Below the pieces are notes generated by a model. That model saw only the letters and a list, made by a program, of their open reading frames with translations, had not been told where the DNA came from and did not search any database. The translations under genes and the position numbers were made by a program. From Sesamum alatum (taxonomy: Eukaryota > Streptophyta > Magnoliopsida > Lamiales > Pedaliaceae): a stretch of DNA of 64,000 bases. Shown here piece by piece: positions 34,001-44,488 of this stretch; position 1 is the stretch's first letter; each line of letters starts with the position of its first letter. The DNA lies in NCBI GenBank assembly GCA_034509735.1, contig JACGWO010000011.1:27884979-27948978 (forward strand). The letters run 5' to 3'.

Positions 34001-35986
34001 CAAATCAGGATATCCTGCCTGATTTCCATATGTATGGCCCTGAAAAGATAAATATGTAGAACTTGTATAGAGTAGATATGGTAGTACTATTTCCCTTACC
34101 ATTGAGTCATTGACATAAAGAAACGAGACTCTGGTACAAGGAGCTCAATCCATCCAATTGAAGAGTGCCTCCTCTTGTAGGACTAAGAGAGCCTCTGGAC
34201 CACTTTCCGCATCGGTTTCCTTGAAGCGAGAAACGCGAGGGCCTCTCTCTTCTCTGATTCACCACCTGGATACCTGGTATGATTGAAAATCTGGCACTTT
34301 AATCCGGAATAGAGTCTACCAAGTATTGACTTCCGGTATGGAGCCATCTTCGTATTGGTCGGCTTGGGGCTCCCTGGATAGAAGCTAGCAGCTAGCAGCT
34401 AGAGGATCCCATTAAGGCATAGGCAATAGCCTTTAGTTCACACCTATTTCTTAACAATCAGAGCCTTCTTGTCTGTATGGGTAGTTGAGGACGGTAGGTA
34501 GTCCCCTTTAACTTCTTTTGTTTTCCAATTCCGCTTTGAGGCAAGCTTACTCTAACCCCCTATGGTCTCGTATCCAGTTTCCCATATAGTTTCTGTGATC
34601 ACCTTTCATGCATAAAACTACGCAGTTCTTGATATAATGGTTCAACTATGCTTGTAGTTGAGATACTTGTGTTTCTTCTCCTTTCCTTTTCCTATCTATC
34701 TTAGTGGGGTGGAGATGTTGCGTGAATTTGTCAAGATATCTGAAAAATGGCCCAAGTTGAGGAGACTCTTGCTGTTCAGGAATCAGGTCACACTCTCACG
34801 TACAAGCTCAATTTTCTAAGAAATTGCATTGACATGATTGGATGACAAACTTAGTATATAAAAATGTTGAACATTCTATCAAAAAAGGATGCAACCAGAG
34901 GTACACAAGTAGCTGGTAGAGCCTGCACACTACAATAGCAGGTCAAAAAGGAACTTTAAAAGATTCAGAAAGTGTTTATTTGTAAAATCTGTTATAGCTA
35001 ATTCAGTGTGATATAAGGATTTAGGGTTGTTAATTCGTTCATTTCTTGGTTCTCTGTTTCCCCTTTTACTGTGAGATACTTAACAATTCTTGTGTAATGC
35101 TTTTGATGGGAGGGTGAGGTCTGGAGAGTTCTCTTCCCCCTGGAGCCTTTGTTGAAGTTAATTTAGACAAAGCACCAGGACTTCCTTGAAAAGTAATACG
35201 AGAATTAGCATTTAATACGAAAATAGATGTCATACTATGTTTTAGAGACTTGTCTATCCAAAAAATGCAGGTATAAGATACACATTTTCACGGACGTTCA
35301 TTCTTCCATTTCTTGTTATGTCAGATTACTTGGCGAGTAGCTAGTGTAACGGCAATTTATTTCTTGTTCTTGTACTCGGTTCATATCTCTTTTTACTGAA
35401 GGGTGATAAGTAGAATGATGATTATCTTTCCAAGTATTTACCAACTTTGATAAGATCAGCATGCAGTATATGATCACTACCTTAACTGAAGCCCCTTTAT
35501 GATCACTGCCTTATCCTTTTTACTGAGGGGTGATAAGTTGCATGATGATTATCCTTAACTATTTCTGGCTCTTCAACCAATAGAGCACGGGATAGGTACC
35601 GTGAAAGGGAAAGCAGCAGGGAGGGTAATGAAGGCAGCTTGAGAACAAGTACTCGCAGTTCTCAACACGATACTGCCCCAACTACTACCACAACAGTTGT
35701 GTTACCTGGGAATAGGTCTTTCTCAGGCCAGCTTCCCACTATTCTACAATCGCGGGATAGATCAGATGATTGTGGCAGCAGTTATGAAGAGAATTTTGAT
35801 GGAAGCAAGGACTCAGGCGACACGGGTAGTATTGGGGATCCAGACATGGTTTCAGCCCTCGAGGTACAGTCCAACAATTTTGGATCTGCTCAGAGGCATG
35901 CATCCAGGGGCAGCAAATCCAGGCAGATCATTGAGAGGAGAGAACGGGATGGCAGACGTGAAGGAAAATGGGAGCGAAAACACTAG
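13014..35986 (+). CDS. Large conserved plant protein of unknown function (26 exons, 2175 aa)
   Basis: My exon model is 13014-13178, 13568-13648, 14627-14764, 15086-15196, 15308-15358, 15454-15554, 17134-17227, 18200-18331, 18477-18740, 18850-18928, 20288-20376, 20458-20541, 21244-21318, 21417-21464, 22097-22192, 22355-22584, 25447-29009, 29113-29192, 29388-29468, 30054-30125, 30203-30308, 30522-30576, 31323-31451, 31534-31651, 32698-32780 and 35584-35986. The lengths sum to 6528 nt and every junction keeps phase. Residues about 26-135 look like a discoidin / F5/8C-type galactose-binding fold (LDTDLRNHWSTGTNTKEWI, then LLSHIRIYNKSVLEWEIAV). The middle is long and helical. Residues about 1930-2025 form a highly charged coiled coil, and the tail is Ser/Thr/Arg-rich. 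I recognise the family as conserved across land plants but know no established function. A scaffold role is only a guess. Confidence 0.88.
23125..23341 (+). repeat. Intronic tandem duplication, 105-bp copies at 112-bp spacing
   Basis: Copies 23125-23229 and 23237-23341 (beginning GTTTCTTCCCTTCTTTTCTA) differ at about one base. Near identity suggests a recent duplication. It lies in the 2.86-kb intron 22585-25446 and has no coding role. Confidence 0.9.
24116..24784 (+). repeat. Intronic diverged direct duplication of about 300 bp
   Basis: Segments about 24116-24420 and 24477-24784 are direct copies, sharing TTGCCGAGTGTAAA, a CAAGCATGTRTACGGTCACA phrase, CGGCATTAAAAAAGAGCACT and a common end. 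They differ by small indels and substitutions, and the 3' copy has an open frame (24388-24729) that the 5' copy lacks. I treat both as non-coding intron sequence. Confidence 0.85.
25447..29009 (+). CDS. Exon 17 of the 26-exon gene (3.56 kb, more than half the protein)
   Basis: This exon encodes residues about 613-1800. It opens right after a CAG acceptor (phase 2 from exon 16, creating Ser-Val-Leu-Leu) and closes at ACTG before a GTAATT donor. The open frame itself runs on into the intron to 29041, so the true exon is shorter than the frame. The content is mostly helical with Leu-rich stretches (for example LCRSSYCDVSFLDSILSLLK and CLWNLEEVKSLSKYLEALI). No motif of a known enzyme is seen. A 27-bp in-frame tandem duplication lies at about 28144-28197. 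Confidence 0.9.
31323..35986 (+). CDS. C-terminal exons 23-26: charged coiled coil and SR/T-rich tail
   Basis: Exons 31323-31451 and 31534-31651 encode a dense Glu/Arg/Lys heptad region (LREEIAARRQQKLILRRARQ and ELERQHLLEVERAKTREL). Exon 32698-32780 continues with RDLQRELEQVESG. The last exon, 35584-35986, gives RARDRYREREs-type repeats, a Thr run (TTTTTV), an acidic Ser/Asp region and a basic end (RREGKWERKH). The intron after 31651 begins with GC rather than GT (CAG then GCAAGG), a GC-AG intron needed to keep the frame. It joins QAQ to RDLQ as expected from the family pattern. Confidence 0.85.
34120..34570. other. Possible organellar (mitochondrial) DNA insert in an intron
   Basis: This part of the last intron has markedly higher GC than its surroundings and the texture of plant mitochondrial intergenic DNA (for example CTTCCGGTATGGAGCCATC, a CTAGCAGCTAG repeat at 34384-34401, and CTCTAACCCCCTATGG). 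It has no coding frame. The call rests on composition and general appearance only. Confidence 0.3.
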
Positions 35987-36951
35987 TTAGTTATAGGTTC
36001 ACTGTTGACTATGTACTATAACATTGATGTATTATTGCTGCAAGTCTATAGGTTGTAACATCTATCTGTACCCAGTTTATGCAACAGTGGAGAAAAAAGA
36101 ACCATAAAACAGATAGTTTTCCCTTTTTCTGTTGGATCATACTAGGAGTATGGGAAACAGTTGATGTAAGCTTGACTCCATGTTCTTCATGGTTTTGGTG
36201 TATACATGGCAACATTGAAGTAAGGTTGCAGATACCCTCTTGTGTGCCTGTTTTCCAAGATCATTAAGCCTGTGAATTTGCAGGGTATAGCAGCATTTTT
36301 TTTTTGCAGCCGTGCTGCTTTCTACAAGTTTTCTACTTTCATGTGTTGAGGTTGTCTGTACATTACCAGTTTGTTGTAGTCTACTAGTCTACAGTGTTCT
36401 GTGTTATACATTGTTGAGGGTAGAGTCGATGAGCAATGGGCGATAGTGACGTTTTCTTCCTTTTTCAGCACAAAAAGGTTAGACATCAACAGGAAGCAAG
36501 CTCCTCCGTCCAAAATCTTAACGAATCTTCATTGGACGAATCTTCAGTCAAGATAAGCTTCTGTTACAAAGAAGAAAACAGAAACAAACAGGGATTGTAA
36601 CTAGTTATGACTTAGATCGAGTACTTTTTTCCTTTCTAATGATGTAGGGATGTGAAAGCAACTATACTTGTCCCTTCCCTGATTATCATCTTTCTGTCAT
36701 TTTCGTGCTACTGACACATCGTCCATAGCAAATCATACATAAAAGGATTGAGATTTTTAAAGCCCAATTTTCCTTGTACAAGAAGTATATATATGATGTT
36801 AGTGGTGGGATAATCAGATGGAGCAGAGGGTCAGTTATGAAAATCTAAAGCAAATCATCTGTACAAAATGTCAATTGTTACAACAATCGGAAGAAATCCA
36901 AGGGGAGCTCTCCTGCGCTGACATTATAAAAACTATCATCTCAGACATCTA
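35987..36951. other. 3' region between two convergent genes
   Basis: The 26-exon gene stops at 35986 (+) and the DUF1005 gene stops at 36952 (-), so this 965-bp interval holds both 3' UTRs. AT-rich stretches suitable for polyadenylation occur on both strands, but no unique signal can be assigned. No additional gene is seen. Short frames at 36009-36513 do not resemble known proteins. Confidence 0.6.
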
Positions 36952-38305
36952 TCACCAAGAATGTCGATTACCTCTTCGGATCCTACGGAACGGTCTGCAA
37001 GCTTCAATACTAAGATCAACGGCAGCCGCAAGAGCCATGAAGATGGCTGCATCCTCCAAGCACGTCACATGTCGCATGGCTAATTGCACCAATGGCTTGC
37101 TGCATTTTCCTTCCCCTTGCACTCTACAGCTCATAACGAACCCACCCGAAACGGGACTTAACGCTGCCAAATCTCCACTACCTTGTGGAGTCGGCACTGG
37201 GGTTGCCATATCTGGAACGGGTCGGTCAGTATCTATGAAGAACTCACCACCCTTCTCAGCATTGATGAGTATCTCAGACATGAGAAGTTCCCCTCCTTCA
37301 TGTCTGTCTGATAAAAGGTGGAAACGGCAGCAAACAGAATCTCTAACCCCTCGTCGTTCACGCCATGCTTCAAGTTTTCCCCACGGCTGCCAGCTTTCTG
37401 ACCTGCATGGGTCGGCCCGGACAATCAACCAGGCCCCCGGGTTGGATTTAGCCACCCAATCACAACCTGTTGATGGAACAAAGGGAGTTGTTATGAAGGC
37501 CGCTGCAACAGCTGAGCCAGAGAGATCGTGTATCTTCACCTTCCACCCCTTCCTCTCTCTTCTCTCGATCTCCGTGGAGAAACCATTGGAAGAACTTGAC
37601 CCCAGGGAAACTCTGTAAATGTATATACTTAGCTAGAGATACTCGAAACTAAAAAAATTAGTTTTAAGGGTGAAGAGAGCAAGAAATTCAGTATCACCTG
37701 TCTCGACTAAACTCGCAGCTGAAAATAGGCTGCTTTGTGGTGCCTTGAAGCTGAACAATTTGGGGACTTAACGTGGTCTCATCTTCGAATTGAAATACAA
37801 ATCTGGGATCAGGATCCAATTTCACTGTCAAATGAAGCTCGGCTAACGGTGTCCTGCTCTCCTGCCTGTTTCTGCCGATGCCAATCCATCCATTGAAAAG
37901 AATAATCGGCCTCCCTTCACCCCACTCAGGACCGACATCCAACTTAAATGTGCCTATTTGCTGCCTTCTAATACCCACACCACAGTGAGTGTCCTTCCTC
38001 CCTGTAAAAACCAATATCTCCAAACAGGAACTGGAAGCATAGAAACATCCGGGTGCCATCAATGCTTTCAAGTCCGATTTTTTAAGATAAAAGCTGCATG
38101 CAGTGCTGTGAGAATCGGGGGTTGCTTCGGGAGAGGATATAACGGGGACGGGGGTCGTCTGCACAGGGAAGCCACGTAGACGTATCTCACACATGCACGG
38201 AGAGGAGAATGCATGAGTACCAGATTTTGGTGCAGTAAGAGCTGTCGCAGGAAGTCTCAGCCCCAGAGACCCAATCGACAACCTAATAAAAGCCTGAGGA
38301 TCCAT
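36952..38305 (-). CDS. DUF1005 family protein (two exons, 422 aa)
   Basis: Exon 1 is 38305-37698 and exon 2 is 37612-36952. The 85-bp intron has a GTGATAC donor and a TTTACAG acceptor. The lengths sum to 1269 nt, and the junction recreates FSRDRVSLGSSSS in frame. The start chosen is the Met of MDPQAFIRLSIGSLGLRLP, the signature beginning of DUF1005 proteins. An upstream in-frame Met three codons earlier is less likely. Other visible features are CEIRLRGFPVQT, WIGIGRNR, and in exon 2 GWKVKIHDLSGS, GCDWVAKSNPGAWLIVR and a C-terminal FMALAAAVDLSIEACRPF. DUF1005 proteins are plant-specific, about 400-460 residues, of unknown biochemical function. No signal peptide or clear membrane segment is seen. 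It is convergent with the 26-exon gene. Confidence 0.93.
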
Positions 38306-40589
38306 TTCCGTCAAAAGAACTTTTCCATTTGCTGTAATATTGTTTTAGCAGAAGCCTAAAGAGCTGTTACCTAAGCAACTCACAACAACGACATCAGTAT
38401 ATTGAATGGAAGTACTAGGACCGGTGAAGAATTTCTCACAAATGTGGTTTACTTCTTATTTTCCAATCAGCTGTCTTGCACTTGAGATATATGAAGATTC
38501 AATCTGAATATCTTAGAAAGGTAAGAATTCTAATACGTCCCATATTTGTGAAGATTATGACAACTAATCAAATTGTATGAAATCCCAGGACTCATTTATG
38601 GTCCTTCATACAACAACTATTGCACATATGAAGAATATCAAACCAAAATGATCGGGTAGAAAAAGAAAAGTAAAGCTGTCGACAAACTACCTTCTAGGGG
38701 TTATTCAAAAAGTTAGTAGCAGCGCCAAGTACGAACCAGAAATCCACTCAAAACTTCTCTTGGATGAGGATTGTTTCGATGGTTATTGACATTCCGGCCA
38801 AAATGGCATTTTACATTCTTGAATGAAATGATTTTTATTCAATTTTGCCAAGTCCAGTCCCCATATATCAAAGAGAGCAAAATTTAAGAAATTTCAGAAC
38901 AGGGGCATGAATTTGAAGAATGCTGTTCTAAATTTTCAGCAAAAATGAAGATAAAACTTCTTATTTTGGAGAAATATCATCCAAAACGTTTGTCTTTAAG
39001 CACTCGACGAAAGAATATGATCAGGCAGAACCGACATTAGCGGTACTACGGCAGATACACCAAAAGAATGCACTATTTACAATAGAAAAACTTTGGTAGC
39101 TAAATCAAATACAAATATCACCTCAATTCTTATAATCCCAGATTGATGGCTCTCTAGTTTTCTTGATTAACCATGAGGCATGAAGTACCAAAAGTCCATA
39201 TTACAGACAAAAATTCTTTTCCCTCTTTCCCCTTTTCTCCCTAGGACTCACTTATGGCTCCTGAATGAACCAAATCACATAACACCACACACAAGAAGCG
39301 GTCACTTTTCCGTTCATGAGATGAAATTCTTACCCCAAATGCCAAAGGGTCAAATTTGGTGTCTGAAATAAAGCATAACTACTACTCTCATAGTAATCCG
39401 TATATCGACCTCCATGTGTGCCACTTTTCGACAAAAGATGGGACATCTCCAACCACCATCTTGAAATCTAGATACTTTCTTGCTTCTTTCAAGAATTAAC
39501 CTTCACCAATTTCAGATGAACTCAATAAGGAATTCTAAACCTCCATCTTTTTCCTAAACAGATCATCAATTTCGGTAAGCTTCTTTATTCTTGTGACCTC
39601 TTCTGTGGCTGATTTTTAATTCTTGGTTTCCAATATTGATGCTTTACTATTAACTATTTCAAGTTCTTCATGTACTCGAGGTAGGCATATAAATATCAAA
39701 CTTGAGGTACTAAAACTGCCTCTATTAACCAAAAAGTAACACAACAGATGAACAATCAGTTGCATGCAAATCCTAAACTTCAACTCAAAACACAAATCCC
39801 TCCACAACTTGAACACACAAAACAAATGCAATTTACTCAAAACCCACAAAATTGCAAACATTATTACAGCTCAAAGAGCATCATACATAAAAAACATCAA
39901 TTAAAACTACCAATCACAATCAAAGTACCCACCTTTGCTATGAAGAAAGCTTCTTCTCCTTGGAAAGCCCACTTTTTTCAAAGCTACAAATACTACCACT
40001 CAAGATTTCACCCCAGAAAGCTGGGAAAGTTCCCATGGCTTGTTCCTAAGGAAACAAGGTACAACAAGGTTATGACTTTTCACGCTCTTTTCAGCAACAA
40101 AATAATAATACAAATTCTGCAAATGGCTTCTTTGTTTTGTTTCCCTCTTTTTCAACAGATCCAAGAAAGATAACGCGAGTGATCAGAAAAGGGTTTTGAT
40201 AAAATAGGCAATAAAAGTATTGATAGAGTTAAAAAAAAAAAGTATTGATAGAGTAGACCAAAACACCAAACACAACCTCAAGAATATAATATTTTACAGA
40301 TAGAGACGAGAAACGCATATGTTCTTACGAATGTATTCTTGTAGCATTTGATGTATGCATGTAACGTTTATGTACCATATATGTATTTCTCTCCGTATAT
40401 ACGAGAGACAGAAAAAACGAAAGTGACAATTGATATTCGACTTGAAATTGGTCCACGAAAAGCTATAGAGACAATTGATATTCGATTTGAAATTGATCCA
40501 TGAAACTTCGTTTGTCCGTTAAATCAAATTTGTACTTAATTTGTTTTATTTTGATAAGTTTTTGGGTTCGCTTCAATTAATAAAAAATA
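38306..40589. other. Intergenic DNA upstream of DUF1005; possible decayed coding remnant
   Basis: The first several hundred bases hold the DUF1005 leader and promoter. At about 39720-39430 on the minus strand, broken frames read like a charged coiled-coil protein (VHEELEIVNSKASILETKN, then EEVTRIKKLTEIDDLF) with stops between, so a pseudogene fragment is possible. I cannot name its source. A 16-bp phrase ending AAAGTATTGATAGAG is duplicated at about 40217 and 40242, and a phrase with ACAATTGATATTCGA is duplicated at 40427 and 40471. Confidence 0.4.
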
Positions 40590-40925
40590 GGTAAAATTGT
40601 AAAATTGGTCCTGTAAGTATGGGGATGGCAAAATTAGTCCCATAAGTACAAGATTAGCAATTTTAGTCCTCTAAATATTAATGTTGTAGCAATTTTGGTC
40701 TTTCCGACCAAAAATTCACAAAATAAGGCGGGAGAAATTGGGGCTTAGGGTTTCGGCTGCCTACTCGGCGTGACATAAACGACGTGGCATCCTACTTGGC
40801 TAAAGCGTCCAAATAGGCAGGAAATGAAGACCCATTTCCCGCCTCTTCCTCCTCACATTGTTAAGTTTTGTTTCTTTCTTCTATGCTGCAGATATGCTGC
40901 TGGAAGTGAAGAACGAACTCTGAAA

Positions 40926-41342
40926 ATGTCTTCAATGATGTCGGACAATTATTCCACTTCAATAAATTACTTTTGTGGTATTAGAGCTCCATTGAGAACA
41001 TCTTGGACCAATGACAATCCTGGAAGAAGGTTCTATTATTGCCTAAATTATAAGGTATGCCTTTTGGTTTCAAAAAATTTAGATGTTTTGGAAAAATGTA
41101 TTCAGTTTTCTTCTCGTTGTTTGGATACAGAGTGGAGGATGTAGATTTTTTACTTGGGAGGACCCCCGATGTGTGCTAGAGCTATGTGTGTCATACCTAG
41201 TTTGAGACGCAAGCTCCAAGCAATGGAAACCGAAGCAAATATGTTGAAGAAGAAGATTTTTTTGTTGAAAGTTTGTTTGGTCGCTTCATGGTTTCTTTTG
41301 TTCGTATATTGGGTAGGTAGATATATGGTGGTTGTTGGATAA
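40926..41342 (+). pseudogene. GRF-type zinc-finger protein gene, one frameshift
   Basis: GRF zinc fingers bind single-stranded nucleic acid in several repair enzymes. In plants a small version is often transposon-associated. Exon 1 (ATG 40926, ends 41054) gives YFCGIRAPLRTSW and NPGRRFYYCLNYK. Exon 2 from 41131 gives GGCRFFTWEDP. Together they form the Cys/Cys/Cys/Cys finger, where the first Cys pair is represented by a single visible Cys. Directly after WEDP a C-run at 41162-41166 appears to have lost one base. In the shifted frame the expected tail continues to 41342 with a coiled coil (METEANMLKKKIFLLK) and a hydrophobic segment (ASWFLLFVYWVG). An upstream in-frame Met at 40824 is possible. 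Confidence 0.75.
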
Positions 41343-41826
41343 ACCTCCCCAGCATGCTCGATTGCTCGGAAGTATTGTGACTTGATGTTGGTTGTTTAAG
41401 TCATGGTAATTTAGTGTGTTTGTAAAATTTGCAGATCATGTAACCTGTATGATGGCTTTGTTAATGCAATGTTTCTTCTGTTAATGCAATATTATGGCTT
41501 TGTCATGGCTGTGTTTGTTTCAGTTTTTTGTTTTGGGAACCTGTGGTCTGTGATTGATGTTTTTTAAGAGGTGAAACAAGCAATATAATGATTAAAAAAA
41601 AAAAAAACATTGAACTTCATTTCACCCAAGATGTAAATTGTTTGACAAAATGCCTGAATATTCATATATAAAACCCCCGTTCCAAAATGCAGATTGTTTG
41701 ACAAAAGACTTGCCTATTCATATGCAAAACGCCCAATTCATAGGATAAGCACAAAAAAAACTACACATTCAGTATATAAAGTTTCTAGACTTTACAGACA
41801 AAAACCATTCCAATAGCCAAAAGATG

Positions 41827-42813
41827 TCAAACAAAAGGTGCATTCCTCCCATCTTTCTTCTTGCCTTTGTCCATCTTTTCTTTGGATTGAGATAGAACAT
41901 TATTCAACCTGGACAGTGTGACATACTTCTTGCCATCCTTCTCCAGAAAAGTGCATGTTGACAGAACAGATTTACACTCTTGATGCAGGGGTTATTTGTG
42001 ATATACCTCCTGTCTCCCACTCCATTTTGGTGGTGCTATGATATTAACCTTTGATGATGATTGCTGAGGAGGTGGTGGTTGAGGGATAGTATTTGTATTA
42101 GGTGAAGGAGCCCAAAAACTACTTTGTAATTGAGGTGTACAAGTCTTATATGCTGGCATCCAAGGTTGTTTGTGTGCAAGTGGTTTAAAGGGGGGTGGTT
42201 TGAAGCTTGGTGGCTTCAAAGGTGTTGGTTTAATGGATTGGGGTACCTGTAATTAAAATAAAGTTAGATGAATAAATGAATTGGATAAGTTGTTTTACTA
42301 ACTTCTTCACCCTCTTTATTTCTATATGTGGCCTCTCTCATATTCATCTCCTCCACTTCTCTTTCTATTTTTTTTTTTTCAAGACTCACATCATCACTAC
42401 CCTCACTATTGATTTTAGGTTGATCATCCTCATTATTCATGTCAAAATCACTATCAGCAAAGTCCTCATATTCAATTGTGTTTTAACCCCCCATCTTCAC
42501 CACCCATTACATTGCCATCAATTTCAACATATATATTAATTTCATCCTTAAGGGGTTGTCCACCACAAATATCAAACAAGGCCTGATCACTACTTACCCT
42601 GTAATACACTTTCCCCATCTTTGTGTAATATGTTCTTTTGTACAAAAACCCAACATCTTCAGACATTCTATTCAGTTGAGCAATAGACAACTCATACACA
42701 TTAATATAATCAAACTTGTACAATAAATTCCCCCAAAAATGCAATGTAATAGTTGCCAACAATCCATCATTAATATCTGTAAAAACAAAATTTTTAACAG
42801 AAAAAGTTAACAT
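41827..42813 (-). pseudogene. MULE transposase derivative: PB1-like N-terminus plus tail, core missing
   Basis: Frame 42813-42472 shows the PB1-like region of MULE proteins (TLHFWGNLLYKFDYINVYEL; EDVGFLYKRTYYTK; INIYVEIDGN). It is followed by an acidic stretch (EDFADSDFDMNNEDDQPK) with stops. Frame 42219-41992 is proline-rich (PPSFKPPPFKPLAHKQP). A lysine-rich C-terminal end (LEKDGKKYVTLSRLNNV, then MDKGKKK) stops at 41829-41827. Neither the MuDR DNA-binding module nor the catalytic region is present, so an internal deletion is inferred. Confidence 0.65.
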
Positions 42814-43854
42814 TTACTAAAAAAAAAATCAAAATTTCAAATAACACAGTTAGCATAATGTCTGAGGGTATAGGGGTCATTTCTTCCAAGAAGCAACAAT
42901 AAAAAAACAAAACTCAGACACCTTGGGACCATATACCATTTTCTGTCCATGGACCACTACTTCACAAAGCAAATAAAATATGTATATATAGCATAAACGT
43001 TCATAAAGCAAATAAAATATGTTTATATCACAACAAAACTTAGAAACTTTCGTCGAATACAAATAAAATTCAGAAAATGGAGATATTTCAAAAGTTTATA
43101 AATCTTACCGTACGGAGGTGGGAGAGAATCGCTATACTCAAGGTCCCGTAGAGGCATTGCGAGGATCGTACTTTCCTCCTCTCCAGAAAAACACACCATT
43201 TCAACCCTCTTTCGTCAATTGATTATAGATTTGGAATGGTCTCGGTGGAAATTCGATTTTAGGGTTCTTCGGGTTCGTGCTTTTTTTTTTAATGTATTTA
43301 GGCAAATTCACCCTTAATTTCACCGAACACGTGATACCCACATGCTGCATTTCCCGCCTGTTTGTCTCAATAAGCCACGTTGGATGCCACGTCGTTTATT
43401 TCAACCGACTTGGTAGCCGGAACCGTAATCCCCATTTTTCCCCGCCTTAATTTGGGAATTTTTGGTCGGAAGGACCAAAACTGCTACAAACTTAATAATT
43501 AGAGGACTAAAATTGCCATCGCCGTACTCATGACTAATTTTGCCAACCCCCCACCCCATACTTACGGATCAATTTTACAATTTTGCCTAAAAAAACAATA
43601 ATTTGTACTGAAAAATGTCATAATACTCGAGCTCAATTTGCATTTGATTCAACTAAATTTCATTCAAATTCGATTTAATTATTAATCAAATAAAGTTATA
43701 ATGTCAATTTTTAAGTTTGATAATCATTCAAATAAGGTCGAATAATAATTTGTCCGGCTTGATTTTACTTGTTTACTGCCTTACAAACAAATACCATGTT
43801 TCTGCATTTTTATTCCTGAGTGCTAACAAATATAATTAGGTAATTAGATAATAT

Positions 43855-44340
43855 AAAAAAATTATTTTATTGCGACGGACTGACTTAGCCGGATAGTCCA
43901 TCGGAATTTTCAGTGGACTTATAACGAATTTTGCTAGTTTCCAACGGATTTCTATCGGCAAATGGGGGGCTGGCAACTGTCGTTGGAAAAAAAATAACAA
44001 AAAAAAAAAGGGAAATCCATTAGGAAAGAGGACTGGAAAAAGTTTCGGTCGCTAACCATCGGAAAATTAATTGAATCATTTTTGGTTAGTTATTTCAAAC
44101 GGTATTTCCAACGGAAATAGTTGCGTCGACAATTTACGACGACAGAAATTTATTTTCCGACGGTTTGCCAAAATCCAAAATTCCGATGGTTTCCTCTCGG
44201 AAATTCCATCGCAAAACTATGATTTGCAACAGAATTTCGGACGGTATTCTTCCATTTGAAGTTTCAACTGCTATTTTCTAACGGCTACATAATGTCGTTC
44301 GAAATCTGTTGCAATTCCATCAAAAAAACTTTATGATGTT
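43855..44340. repeat. CACTA-like subterminal repeat remnant
   Basis: The short motifs CGACGG, CCAACGG, CCGATGG, CCATCGG and TTCCGACGG recur many times in both orientations within 500 bp (for example TTTCCAACGGAAAT and TTTTCCGACGGTTT). Such clustered motifs are typical of subterminal regions of plant CACTA (En/Spm) transposons. No CACTA end or transposase is seen, so this is at best an internal or terminal fragment. Confidence 0.45.
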
Positions 44341-44449
44341 CCTTAATGTATCACAAAATTCGTTACAAAAAACTCTATAGATTCTAGTGCACCATCTCAA
44401 TTGTGTTTCCACTTTCTTGTATTCTGCCTATCAATATAAGCTCTCAAAG

Positions 44450-44488
<39 letters not shown>

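Larger units (their letters stand above)
40590..43587. mobile_element. Second MULE with GRF zinc-finger gene and core-deleted transposase
   Basis: The ends are inverted copies of over 200 bp (40590-40827 and 43352-43587). They begin GGTAAAATTGTAAAATTGG on the left and GGCAAAATTGTAAAATTGA on the right (read inverted), and share ACGACGTGGCATCC further in. Flanks read TAAAAAATA (40581-40589) and TAAAAAAAC (43588-43596), compatible with a decayed 9-bp target duplication, though the A-run weakens this. The element carries a GRF-type zinc-finger gene (+) and a transposase derivative (-) in which a PB1-like N-terminus is joined to a proline-rich tail without catalytic core. It is therefore non-autonomous. 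Confidence 0.85.
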
